Origin: CAZTPJ01 sp964614515
GTDB lineage: Bacteria > Planctomycetota > Phycisphaerae > Phycisphaerales > UBA1924
NCBI GenBank assembly: GCA_964614515.1
Contig: CAZTPJ010000119.1
Coordinates: forward strand, 1-7,866
Length of the DNA stretch: 7,866 nucleotides
Direction: 5' to 3'
How positions within the stretch are numbered: the first letter of the stretch is position 1; each line of letters starts with the position of its first letter. The translations under genes and the position numbers were made by a program. Of the stretch, positions 1 to 6,962 are shown piece by piece. Under the pieces are notes generated by a model that was not told the origin of the DNA, ran no database searches, and was given only the letters and a program-made list of their open reading frames with translations.

Positions 1-1264
1 ATTGCACAGTACGCCGGCGGCTGAGGATGGCTGCACGGTGTGTCCGGAGTGTCAGGCGGCGTGGCGATGCGCGCCGCTGCGTCTTGTGCCCGTTGACGGG
101 GAAGACCGTTCGTCTCGATTCGATGTGTTCGAGGGGTGGTTTGGATTGGATCGAGCCGAAGAAGCGCTGTTTGGTCATGATGCGCGTGGACGAGCGATCG
201 TCGTGTCGGCCGTGCGAGCAACCGCGCGGCAGCGCGATGCGGTTGCGGCAGCCGGGAAGGAAGATCGGCTCGGCCGCGCTATGCATGCCGTGTCCAGCGC
301 TGTCGCCCTCAGACACATCAAGTTGTCGCCCACAGGCGCGATCACGTTGATCATGATGTTCGTGATTCTCGCGTATGGGATCTGGCTTCGAGCGCCTGGT
401 TCATTTGCCGTTTCCGTGTACACGCTTGTGTTGGCCTTGATTTTTCTGGCGTTGGCGCGGGCGATTCAATCGAGAAAGTACCCAACGGAGGAAGTCGCCG
501 CGAGTGAGTGCGTTCGCGAGTTTCTCGCGCTGGAACTGTGTCCGGCGTGCGCGCGGGATATCACGCGAGAAGAGATCGGAAGCGATGGCTTGGTTGAGTG
601 CGCGGGTTGCGGCGCGGCGTGGGAGCGCGACTGGGTTGCGAATCCGCTGCGACGCCAGGAGCATCGCGTCGCCTCACGCCCGATGAGCAGGCAACGTTCG
701 AGAGGCGTCGGCCGGTGGCTTGGCGTCAGGCTGCGCGATGGACGAGGGCGGGAGGTGCATCGTGCGGGGACGTGGGCTGAGGAGTTCACACTTCTGTTTG
801 GCTCCAACCCGGCGCTGCAACGGGCGATGTATCGCACGCGCGGATGGGGCATCGCGCTGATCTTCGCCGTCGGTGTTGGCGTGATCGCGTTGCTCGTGGG
901 CGACGGCCTAAGGCGATTGGCAGGAGCGTCGGATTGGCTCGCGATTCCCACGCATCTCACGGCCGTGGCGATTGCGATTGTGTTCATGCGGCTGACGTGG
1001 ATGGCGCAGGCTCGGGAGTCGTTGTGGCGAGAGAGTCTGTGGCGCGCAATGGAGGGCGGCTGGTGTCCCGTGTGTGACTTTGTACTCGTGGGGTTGAAAC
1101 CCGAGTCCGATGGGTGCGTCGTGTGTCCTGAGTGCGGGTCGGCGTGGCGGATGGATGTCGCGACACGACAGCACGACACTGCGTGGGAGGCGTCGCGCCT
1201 GTCGATGAACGCGGAGAATTCAGCGCCATTGTCATCAGACACGGGCCGTATGTCGAAGATGTGA
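1..1264 (+). CDS. Triple zinc-ribbon membrane protein, 5' end missing
   Basis: No function can be assigned. Numbering from the first complete codon (base 2), 420 residues are visible. Cysteine pairs lie at C14/C17, C180/C183 with C200/C203, and C355/C358 with C375/C378. The two complete ribbons have identical C-x2-C-x16-C-x2-C spacing and a shared SDG-x-V-x-C-x2-CG-x-AW tail. Four likely membrane helices form two hairpins, at about 112-130 and 134-153, and 282-301 and 313-333. The order is therefore ribbon, hairpin, ribbon, hairpin, ribbon. The first ribbon shows only its second CPEC pair (DGCTVCPEC), so the TTG at base 2 is most likely the internal Leu that precedes this half in the third ribbon (GL), and the gene begins upstream. 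CPxC...CPECG ribbons resemble short ribbons common in planctomycete membrane proteins; structural zinc binding is inferred. It is convergent with the next gene. The reading frame is secure; the role is unknown. Confidence 0.8.
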   Translation, partial: LHSTPAAEDGCTVCPECQAAWRCAPLRLVPVDGEDRSSRFDVFEGWFGLDRAEEALFGHDARGRAIVVSAVRATARQRDAVAAAGKEDRLGRAMHAVSSAVALRHIKLSPTGAITLIMMFVILAYGIWLRAPGSFAVSVYTLVLALIFLALARAIQSRKYPTEEVAASECVREFLALELCPACARDITREEIGSDGLVECAGCGAAWERDWVANPLRRQEHRVASRPMSRQRSRGVGRWLGVRLRDGRGREVHRAGTWAEEFTLLFGSNPALQRAMYRTRGWGIALIFAVGVGVIALLVGDGLRRLAGASDWLAIPTHLTAVAIAIVFMRLTWMAQARESLWRESLWRAMEGGWCPVCDFVLVGLKPESDGCVVCPECGSAWRMDVATRQHDTAWEASRLSMNAENSAPLSSDTGRMSKM

Positions 1265-1270
1265 GGATTT

Positions 1271-1298
1271 GGGACTCGCACAGGCGAGACGCCCGTGC
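1271..1298. repeat. Palindromic intergenic element at a convergent junction
   Basis: Bases 1278-1286 pair with 1290-1298 around an AGA loop: a 9-bp stem with one mismatch as plus-strand RNA, which becomes a G-U wobble on the minus strand. An alternative perfect 5-bp stem, 1275-1279 with 1284-1288 (CTCGC/GCGAG, loop ACAG), uses overlapping bases and excludes the first. It lies in the 51-base gap between two converging stop codons, so it could work as a bidirectional terminator, but no U-tract follows on either strand. It may equally be a dispersed REP-like sequence. It shares GGGACTCGC with the repeat at 4705-4764, read on the opposite strand. Confidence 0.55.
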
Positions 1299-1315
1299 CA
1301 CTGCGCGTAGGGAAG

Positions 1316-2515
1316 TCACGCATACAACCGCACGACATTCACTCCCGCCGCGCGGGCGGGCGCGGAGGCGTGCCAGAGGGCATCTTCGTGCCAGTCGCTG
1401 GAGAGGATGACGGTGTGGCCGGGTTGGAGCACGGCCGGGGGTTGGATGGTGCAGCCGTGGCGAGTCTGTCCGGCGAGGGCATCGTCGATGATGCCGGCGA
1501 TGTTGAGGCCGAGGTCGCGGATGTGTTCGAGGAGCCAACGCGTGTGATCTCCCGCGCCCCAGAGCCAGACGTGTGTGAGGCCGCGTGTGCGAAGGGCTGT
1601 GCCGACTTCGCGCAGTCGCGCGCGGCGTGCGGCGTCATAGGCCGTGCGCGGCGAGGGGGGGGCGGTGTGCTGTGACCACAGCCACGCGGTGAGGGCTTCG
1701 ATGCTCGGCCCTTGATCGGCGAGCGTGCGTTCGATCGCGGCGCGAATCGCCGCGGGATCGCGCGACTGCGTGAGGGCATCATGCACGGCCGTGATGAGCG
1801 GCGCAGGATCCGGCGATCGCGGCAGGTCAGCCCACGCGCGGACAAGTCGCGGGGCGACGGCATCGGCCTGATCCGCGGTGGAACTTGTCGGCGCATCGGC
1901 GTGGCGCGTGTGATGTCGATACAGGACATCGGGCACGGCCGCGATGTCGTGATGCGCGATCAGCCGTAGCCAGAGGTCATAGTCCTGGGCACGGCGGCAG
2001 TTCGGGTCATATCCGCCGACGGCGCGAATGACATCGCGCCGCAGGAGCATCGAACCGTGCGCGAGCGGATTGCCAAGCAAGAGTCGCCAGCGCATCTCGC
2101 GCGGATCGGTGGGCGGGCGAACGGTCGCGATCACGCGGCCATGTTCATCGGCGAGTTCCCATGCGGATCCGACGCCTGCGAGACCTGGATTGGCGTCGAG
2201 ATGCGCGAGTTGTCGTTCGAGTCGTTGCGGTGGGCAGGCATCATCGGCATCCATCCGCGCGAGGATCGGCGCGTGTGCGGCCTCGAGGGCGATGTTGAGC
2301 GCCGCGGCGAGGTTGGCCTCGGGAAGTTCGATGATTCGGATGCGCGTGTCAGCGCGTGCGATGTCGGCGGCACGTCGGCGCGTGTCATCATCCGCGCCGT
2401 TGAGGATCATCAAGATGTCGAGGTCGGTGATGGTCTGCCGCGCGACGTCTCCGCAGGCAAGTTCAAAGCGAGCCGGGGCGCGGTGGACGGGGATGGCGAC
2501 AGTGATGCGAGTCAT
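1316..2515 (-). CDS. Family 2 glycosyltransferase with C-terminal nucleotide-binding-like domain
   Basis: This 399-residue protein probably transfers a sugar from a nucleotide-sugar to a growing glycan on the cytoplasmic side of the membrane. Residues 1-205 are a GT-A fold of GT2 type: the N-terminal strand ITVAIPVHR, the metal-binding D89-A-D-D92 motif, and AQDYDLWLR (176-184) with the likely catalytic base D178, where many relatives have EDYDLW. No transmembrane segment is seen. About residues 210-300 are a variable linker. Residues 312-399 look like a small Rossmann domain, with WLWGAGDHT (G320, G322) and an acidic turn GIIDD (341-345). The ATG at 2515 was chosen because the conserved first strand follows at once; upstream sequence in frame is open but Arg/Pro-rich and unlike any domain. 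No Shine-Dalgarno is visible. It is divergent from the GT4-methyltransferase gene, which suggests a shared glycan pathway. The substrate is unknown. Confidence 0.88.
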   Translation of the reverse strand: MTRITVAIPVHRAPARFELACGDVARQTITDLDILMILNGADDDTRRRAADIARADTRIRIIELPEANLAAALNIALEAAHAPILARMDADDACPPQRLERQLAHLDANPGLAGVGSAWELADEHGRVIATVRPPTDPREMRWRLLLGNPLAHGSMLLRRDVIRAVGGYDPNCRRAQDYDLWLRLIAHHDIAAVPDVLYRHHTRHADAPTSSTADQADAVAPRLVRAWADLPRSPDPAPLITAVHDALTQSRDPAAIRAAIERTLADQGPSIEALTAWLWSQHTAPPSPRTAYDAARRARLREVGTALRTRGLTHVWLWGAGDHTRWLLEHIRDLGLNIAGIIDDALAGQTRHGCTIQPPAVLQPGHTVILSSDWHEDALWHASAPARAAGVNVVRLYA

Positions 2516-2744
2516 GGTGCGGGCGCGAACGCGTTCTACCCCACGGCCGGGGCGACGCCTCGGCAGAAGATGCGCGGGTGGACGCGGCGGGGTGGACCTG
2601 ACTGGGTGTTGGCGACGGGCATGGGCGATACGGACCGATGGAGTGTCGGCGCGGGTGGGTGTCTGCCTCGTGAAACCCCGCGCACGCAGGTCAAACACAA
2701 GATCGGCGAGTGAGGGGCGAACGCTGTAAGAGGAGATACCCGGT
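2516..2744. promoter_or_regulatory. Divergent intergenic region, presumed bidirectional promoter
   Basis: These 229 bases separate two divergent genes and should carry a promoter for each; this is inferred from gene orientation. Read toward the minus gene, TTGACC (complement of 2689-2694) is a fair -35 match, but no TATAAT-like hexamer lies about 17 bases further on. No convincing promoter was found on the plus strand. Open frames cross the region on both strands, but their translations are Arg/Pro-rich and resemble no protein I know. No inverted repeat suggesting an operator was seen. Confidence 0.35.
2731..2735 (+). promoter_or_regulatory. Ribosome binding site deciding a TTG start
   Basis: AGGAG (within AAGAGGAGA, 2728-2736) lies 9 bases before the TTG at 2745. 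This fixes the start of the glycosyltransferase-methyltransferase gene despite the rare initiation codon; the next in-frame ATG is at residue 23, inside the first predicted strand-loop. Confidence 0.8.
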
Positions 2745-4700
2745 TTGACCACAAGCGTGATTGAGCCTGTTCCGATCGCCGATGCGCTGGTGGTCACGTT
2801 CACGGGCGGGATGTCGCTGGCCGCGTGGAAGGCCAACGGCAGCCTCAGTCGTGAATGGGCGATGTATGAGCGGTTGTCGCGTCACTACGGCCGGATCGTG
2901 CTGGTGACGTATGGCGGCGCGGAGGATGAGGCGATCGCGCGTGATCTGCCGGGTTCGCCGGTGGTCATCGCGAACGTCGATGGGCGTGATGTGGGGGCGC
3001 ATGTCGCGAGCGTCCCGGGGCGCGCGGCGGCGGAGTTGCGCAGCGCCGCGACGGCCGTGGTCAAGACGAATCAGATGTCCGGCGGTCGCGTGGCGATGGC
3101 GGTGGCGAAGGGGCTGCGCGAGACGGGTGTGCGTACGGCCTTGGTGGCGCGCGGCGGCTTTTTGTGGTCGCGATTCGTGTCGCTGGAGAGTTCCGCGGCC
3201 GATCCCGCGGCGAGCCACGCGCGGGCGGAAGAGCGTGCGCTGTGTCTCGCGGCGGATATCGTGGTGGGTTCATCGCCGGCGATGATCGGCGATCTTGCGT
3301 GGTCGCTGGGTCTTGATCCGGCGCGAACGCGGATGATCCCGAACTATGTCGTGACGGATGTGCCGGTGCGCATGCCCGAGGAGCGCGAGCGCGGGGTGAT
3401 CCTGTTCGCCGGGCAACTCGTCAAACGCAAGCGAGTCGATGTGTTGATCGACGCCGTGGCGCACCTGACGCGGAACGGCACGGTGCAGGCGATGCTCAGC
3501 GTGATCGGCGAAGGCCCGGAGGAGGCAGCGCTGCGAGCCAGGGCCGTGGAAGCGGGCGTTGAGGTTCGCTTTGAGCCGCGGTTGGCGCACGATGAGGTTC
3601 TTGAGCGAATGAGCCGCTGCACGGTGTATGCGCAGGCGTCATCGTATGAAGGGCATCCCAAGACGGTGATCGAAGCGATGTCCACGGGCGCGGCGGTGGT
3701 GGTGGCCGATGCGCCCGGGCAGGGCCGTGTGGTGCAACACGGCGTGACGGGACTCGTGATGCCGCAGGAACCGGAAGCCTTCGCGCGGGCGATCGAAGGG
3801 ATGATGGATGACACGGCGTGGCGCGAAGCGCTGGGCACGGCCGCCAGTGCGCACGCGCGCGTGATGTACGGGCTTGAACAGATCCTGCCGCGCGAGATCG
3901 AAGCACATCGAGCCGCTCTGGCGATCGCTGGCAGTGGCAAGCCGGCGCAGGAGTGTGAGGTGCGGTGGGAGCCGGCGCTGCTCGATGCGCCGATGGAAGA
4001 AGTCGCCGGGCGATGGGTGCGGTCGCTTCAGGGCTTTGCGCGACGGCTGGAGCCGAAGAAACGCGCGGCGTTCCTCATGGCGATTGACACGCCGATCTAT
4101 CTGATGCAGGGCGCTGCGGCCGTGGAGGCCGAGGGTGGCTTGCATCCGAAGCATCGGTTGATGCGATATCACGATTTCTTTGTCGAACGTGTGGGTCGTG
4201 GCGAGCGCGTGCTTGATCTTGGGTGCGGCAATGGCGCGGTGGCTGCGTCGATCGCGGGGCGAGCGGGCGCGGTGGTCGCGGGGATGGACTGGAATGAAAA
4301 GACGCTGGCGAAGGCGCGAGCGACGGCCGTGCAGCGCGGCGAGATGCCGGATCGCGTGCGATTCTGTGTCGGCGACATCACGAAGGACCGCGCCGAGGGC
4401 GAGTTTGATGTGATCGTCCTGTCGAATGTGCTCGAGCATCTGGAGGATCGGGCCGAGTTGCTGCGGCGATGGCGGCAGTGGTATGGCGCGGCGCGGTTTT
4501 TGATCCGCGTGCCGGCGTTTGATCGCGAGTGGCGCGTGCCGTATAAGCGAGAGTTGCAGGTCGAATGGCGCCTCGACGACACGCACGAGACGGAGTACAC
4601 GCGCGAGCAATTGGAAGCGGAACTCGCGGAGGCGGGGCTGCGCATCGAACAGTGCGAAGCGCGATGGGGCGAGTATTGGGTGCAGGCGCGCGCGGCGTGA
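2745..4700 (+). CDS. GT4-type glycosyltransferase fused to SAM-dependent methyltransferase
   Basis: This 651-residue protein has two enzyme modules. Residues 13-390 are a GT-B glycosyltransferase of the GT4 type: an N-terminal acceptor half containing KTNQMSGG (107-114), then the donor half with LFAGQLVKRKR (220-230), VIGEGPE (253-259), and the EX7E motif E302-x7-E310 in SSYEGHPKTVIEAMS, which contacts the nucleotide-sugar. After a linker (about 390-470), residues 475-640 form a class I methyltransferase: motif I DLGCGNG (491-497), acidic D515 after the second strand, VGDIT (542-546), and NVLEHLED (561-568). The likely job is to add a sugar and methylate the product or a neighbouring sugar in a cytoplasmic step of surface-glycan synthesis; acceptor and sugar are unknown. 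The TTG start is supported by the AGGAG site 9 bases upstream. The divergent GT2 gene is the probable partner. No frameshift is seen at the domain junction, so the fusion appears real. Confidence 0.88.
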   Translation: MTTSVIEPVPIADALVVTFTGGMSLAAWKANGSLSREWAMYERLSRHYGRIVLVTYGGAEDEAIARDLPGSPVVIANVDGRDVGAHVASVPGRAAAELRSAATAVVKTNQMSGGRVAMAVAKGLRETGVRTALVARGGFLWSRFVSLESSAADPAASHARAEERALCLAADIVVGSSPAMIGDLAWSLGLDPARTRMIPNYVVTDVPVRMPEERERGVILFAGQLVKRKRVDVLIDAVAHLTRNGTVQAMLSVIGEGPEEAALRARAVEAGVEVRFEPRLAHDEVLERMSRCTVYAQASSYEGHPKTVIEAMSTGAAVVVADAPGQGRVVQHGVTGLVMPQEPEAFARAIEGMMDDTAWREALGTAASAHARVMYGLEQILPREIEAHRAALAIAGSGKPAQECEVRWEPALLDAPMEEVAGRWVRSLQGFARRLEPKKRAAFLMAIDTPIYLMQGAAAVEAEGGLHPKHRLMRYHDFFVERVGRGERVLDLGCGNGAVAASIAGRAGAVVAGMDWNEKTLAKARATAVQRGEMPDRVRFCVGDITKDRAEGEFDVIVLSNVLEHLEDRAELLRRWRQWYGAARFLIRVPAFDREWRVPYKRELQVEWRLDDTHETEYTREQLEAELAEAGLRIEQCEARWGEYWVQARAA

Positions 4701-4704
4701 GACA

Positions 4705-4764
4705 TGGGTACCTCGCCACTCCGTGGCGAGTCCCTGGGTACCTCGCCTCTCCGAGGCGAGTCTT
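4705..4764. repeat. Two tandem 30-base hairpin units at a convergent junction
   Basis: Unit 1 (4705-4734) and unit 2 (4735-4764) match at 26 of 30 positions. Each starts TGGGTACC and folds into a perfect 7-bp stem with the same loop CTCCG: 4712-4718 with 4724-4730, and 4742-4748 with 4754-4760. Two of the four differences form the loop-closing pair, which is A-T in unit 1 and T-A in unit 2, so pairing is kept. The array starts 4 bases after the plus-strand stop codon and ends 15 bases before the last base of the minus-strand gene. It could act as a bidirectional terminator or mRNA end protector, though no T-tract follows, or it may be a dispersed palindromic repeat. Confidence 0.85.
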
Positions 4765-4779
4765 CACGCCGAGGGAGTG

Positions 4780-5247
4780 CTATTCAATGATGATCGGTTC
4801 CGTCACCGCGAACAGCGCCAACTGTCCCAGCGCCGCCACGAGCGGGATGAGGGACAAGAGCAGCACGGCCGTGGCGAGGCGACGGCCGGTGCGGGGGTGT
4901 TTGCGGCCGACGATCTCGCAGATGATCACGACCGTGACGACGGACATGAATTTCAGGCCGATCGCCCCGGGCAGGCCGAACTGCCCGATGACCCAGTCGG
5001 CGAAGGTGTTGAGTTCTCGCCCGCCGAACTCGGCGAACTGCGTCAGGATCGTGTGCGTGAGCATGATGTCCAGTGACGATGTGAGCACGAACCACGCGTA
5101 GTGGTTGGGATAGAGGACCGGAGCGCGATGCCCGGCCGTGGTGATCGCGGCCGCGGCGGCGACATCGCTCGTGGCCTCAAGCCCGAGGGCGGTCTGCGGC
5201 GCGGCGGGAAGGCTCGGCTGCGCGGGATGACCCGAATCATCGTTCAT
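4780..5247 (-). CDS. DUF5658-like small membrane protein
   Basis: This 155-residue protein is of unknown function. Residues 1-45 are a polar, Ala/Pro-rich cytoplasmic-looking tail. Three hydrophobic helices follow at about 49-69, 92-113 and 125-148. The first carries SSLDIMLTH (D60), and the loop after it has GGRELN (75-80), a combination I recognise from the DUF5658 family, where helix one has a conserved Asp and is followed by a GG-x-ELNP-like motif; here Thr replaces the usual Pro. It is the last gene of the minus-strand run. Its ATG lies inside the end of aroDE (11-base overlap, ATGAACGATGA) and lacks a Shine-Dalgarno, which points to translational coupling. An in-frame upstream ATG (5361) exists, but it would overlap aroDE by over 120 bases and adds non-hydrophobic Arg-rich sequence. 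Confidence 0.75.
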   Translation of the reverse strand: MNDDSGHPAQPSLPAAPQTALGLEATSDVAAAAAITTAGHRAPVLYPNHYAWFVLTSSLDIMLTHTILTQFAEFGGRELNTFADWVIGQFGLPGAIGLKFMSVVTVVIICEIVGRKHPRTGRRLATAVLLLSLIPLVAALGQLALFAVTEPIIIE

Positions 5248-6928
5248 GGTTCGGGTCCTGTTGATCGGTGGCCTCACGAACGAGCCTTGCATACAGATCG
5301 CTCGGCACATCGCCGAGCCACAGCCGTGCCTGACCCTCGGCCTGCCGCGCGAACATGTCAAGCCCGGTGATGATGCGGCAACCAGCGGCCACGGCCTGCG
5401 AGAGCATCGGCGTCATGATGGGAGCATACACGCAGTCGAAGAAGGCCGCACGCGGGTTCCGCGCGGCGATCTCGGCGGGGTTCACGGGCGAGGCATCGGG
5501 GGCGGGGCCGCCGGTCATGCCGATTGGCGTGCAGTTGATGTAGACGTCGTGGGCGGACGCGGCGAGCACGGGCCACGCGGCGAATGTCGGCGGCGATGCG
5601 GGCTGCGCATCACGCCCCGCGCGGGTGATGTCACGCGCCACGGCCTGCGCGCGGGCCTCATCGCGGTTGTACACCGTGATGCGGGCGCCCGCGCTGGCCA
5701 GCGCGAACGCCGCGACACGGCCGAGTCCGCCCGCGCCGAGAATGGCGATGTCCATGTCGGTCACGGGGCCGAGCGATGTCTCGATCGAATCAAGCAGGGC
5801 GGGGGCGTCGGTGTTGTGAATGCTGATGGCGGAGAGGGCGCTGCGGGCGTCGCGGCGGGCGAAAAGCGTGTTGGCGCTGCCGGCGGCGGTGGAGATGGCA
5901 TCCATGTGCCAGTTCTGTTCGCGGGCGAGGCGGGCGAGGTTCTCCTTGTGCGGGATGGAAACACTCACACCGGTGAGATCGAGGCGCGGATGATGCAGCA
6001 GGTCCAGCAGCGTCGCTTTAAAACTCTCAAAGCCCTCGGCCACGGGCATGGGAACATACACGCCATCGTGCTGGAGTTCATCAAAGGCGGCGTTGTGGAT
6101 GCGCGGCGAGATCGAGTGCGACACGGGCCAGGCGATGAGGCCATAGATGCGCGTTGAGGGCTTGATGGCGCGGAAGCGGTAGGTGTTGAGCAACTCGGCG
6201 ATGGTCGGCTGGCCCGGCGCGGTGATGGATTCACGGCGAAGCGACGCAAACGTGAGGAACCCGCCGAACTTCGGGGCCAGAAGGCGGGACATGAGGCCGA
6301 ACTCGCCCATGCCCAGGGCGATGGTGGGGCGGTCGCGCTCGCTGAGGATGTCGAAGAGTTCGAGATTGTCGCGAATCGAGCGGGCGCGCCAGGCGACTTT
6401 GATGATGCGGGCGGCCGGGTGGGTGCGCATGGCCAGCAGTCGGCGCGTCAGGTCCGCGGGGCGCGTCTGGTGATCGTGCATCGACAGGATCAAAGCGGTG
6501 CGCAGGTCGCGGATCTGCTCGGGGTGATCGACGGCGAGGTTGATCTTCTGGCGGATGTTGGCCGAGCGCGAATAGACGGCGTGCTCAAGGTCGAGATAGC
6601 GGGGGGGGGATTCGCTACGGCCATCGGGGAGCGTGCCAAAGGCGGTGCCCAGGCGTTCATAGAGGGCGATGCGGGCCTCCTCGGGGCCATCATACTCCCC
6701 CCCCTCGATCGCGCTGCGGCAGGTGATGATGCACGGCAGCGGGCAATCGGCGATGAGGCGCACGACATCATCGTGTTCACGGCGGAGTTCATCGGCATCG
6801 GCCGGGCCGGTCACGAAGCCGTCGATGCGAAGTTCAACCAGGTCCGCGCCGGCGTCGCGCGCGGCGGCGGCATCGGCGATCGCCTGGTCGGGGTCGTTGA
6901 CCATGATGGGCACGCACGCGAGCGTCAC
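5237..6928 (-). CDS. aroDE: Bifunctional type I 3-dehydroquinase / shikimate dehydrogenase
   Basis: This 563-residue cytoplasmic enzyme would catalyse steps three and four of the shikimate pathway: 3-dehydroquinate to 3-dehydroshikimate, then reduction to shikimate. Residues 1-245 are a type I dehydroquinase barrel: ELR (E32, R34), R71 and E75, H151 as general acid/base, K177 as the Schiff-base lysine, R215 in GLMSR, and APGQ (237-240). Residues 260-555 are shikimate dehydrogenase: SHSISP (270-275), catalytic K328 in SIPHKEN, SANT (351-354), HNTD (D374), Rossmann GAGGLG (398-403), NRD (421-423, suggesting NADPH), NCTPIGM (465-471), and GLDMFARQ (522-529). All main catalytic residues are present in both halves. 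The GTG at 6928 was chosen because the first barrel strand (TLACVPIMV) follows immediately; no good Shine-Dalgarno precedes it, and the ATG at 6904 would remove that strand. It lies 34 bases after the lptE-like gene and overlaps the next gene. Confidence 0.95.
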   Translation of the reverse strand: MTLACVPIMVNDPDQAIADAAAARDAGADLVELRIDGFVTGPADADELRREHDDVVRLIADCPLPCIITCRSAIEGGEYDGPEEARIALYERLGTAFGTLPDGRSESPPRYLDLEHAVYSRSANIRQKINLAVDHPEQIRDLRTALILSMHDHQTRPADLTRRLLAMRTHPAARIIKVAWRARSIRDNLELFDILSERDRPTIALGMGEFGLMSRLLAPKFGGFLTFASLRRESITAPGQPTIAELLNTYRFRAIKPSTRIYGLIAWPVSHSISPRIHNAAFDELQHDGVYVPMPVAEGFESFKATLLDLLHHPRLDLTGVSVSIPHKENLARLAREQNWHMDAISTAAGSANTLFARRDARSALSAISIHNTDAPALLDSIETSLGPVTDMDIAILGAGGLGRVAAFALASAGARITVYNRDEARAQAVARDITRAGRDAQPASPPTFAAWPVLAASAHDVYINCTPIGMTGGPAPDASPVNPAEIAARNPRAAFFDCVYAPIMTPMLSQAVAAGCRIITGLDMFARQAEGQARLWLGDVPSDLYARLVREATDQQDPNHER

Positions 6929-6962
6929 GCCCGGAGGGTAGCAAACGCGGGCGCGGGGCGAC

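Noticed and set aside
1271..1298. Intrinsic terminator
   Set aside because: The hairpin has no run of U residues after it on either strand, so it was listed only as a palindromic repeat.
466..1338. 290-codon minus-strand open frame opposite the zinc-ribbon gene
   Set aside because: It runs past the stop codon of the GT2 gene, is Ser/Arg/His-rich, and lies opposite evenly spaced cysteine motifs and membrane helices.
2689..2694. TTGACC as a -35 box for the GT2 gene
   Set aside because: No -10-like hexamer is found at the right distance, so it was not listed as a promoter.
2057..2713. 218-codon plus-strand open frame opposite the GT2 gene
   Set aside because: Its translation shows no recognisable domain, it lies mainly opposite a gene with clear GT2 motifs, and long antisense frames are expected in GC-rich DNA.
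2516..2836. N-terminal extension of the GT2 protein to an ATG at 2836
   Set aside because: It would add 107 Arg/Pro-rich residues with no domain and run over the start of the well-supported opposite-strand gene; the conserved GT2 first strand begins at the ATG at 2515.
3639..4610. 323-codon minus-strand open frame opposite the GT4-methyltransferase gene
   Set aside because: The opposite strand carries intact EX7E and SAM-binding motifs; this translation is His/Arg-rich with no domain signature.
4705..4764. CRISPR array
   Set aside because: Only two 30-base units abut directly with no spacer between them, and no cas gene is present.
5248..5361. Longer DUF5658-like protein starting at 5361
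   Set aside because: The extra 38 residues lie wholly within the end of aroDE and are Arg/Cys-rich without a signal peptide; the ATG at 5247 gives the typical overlap.
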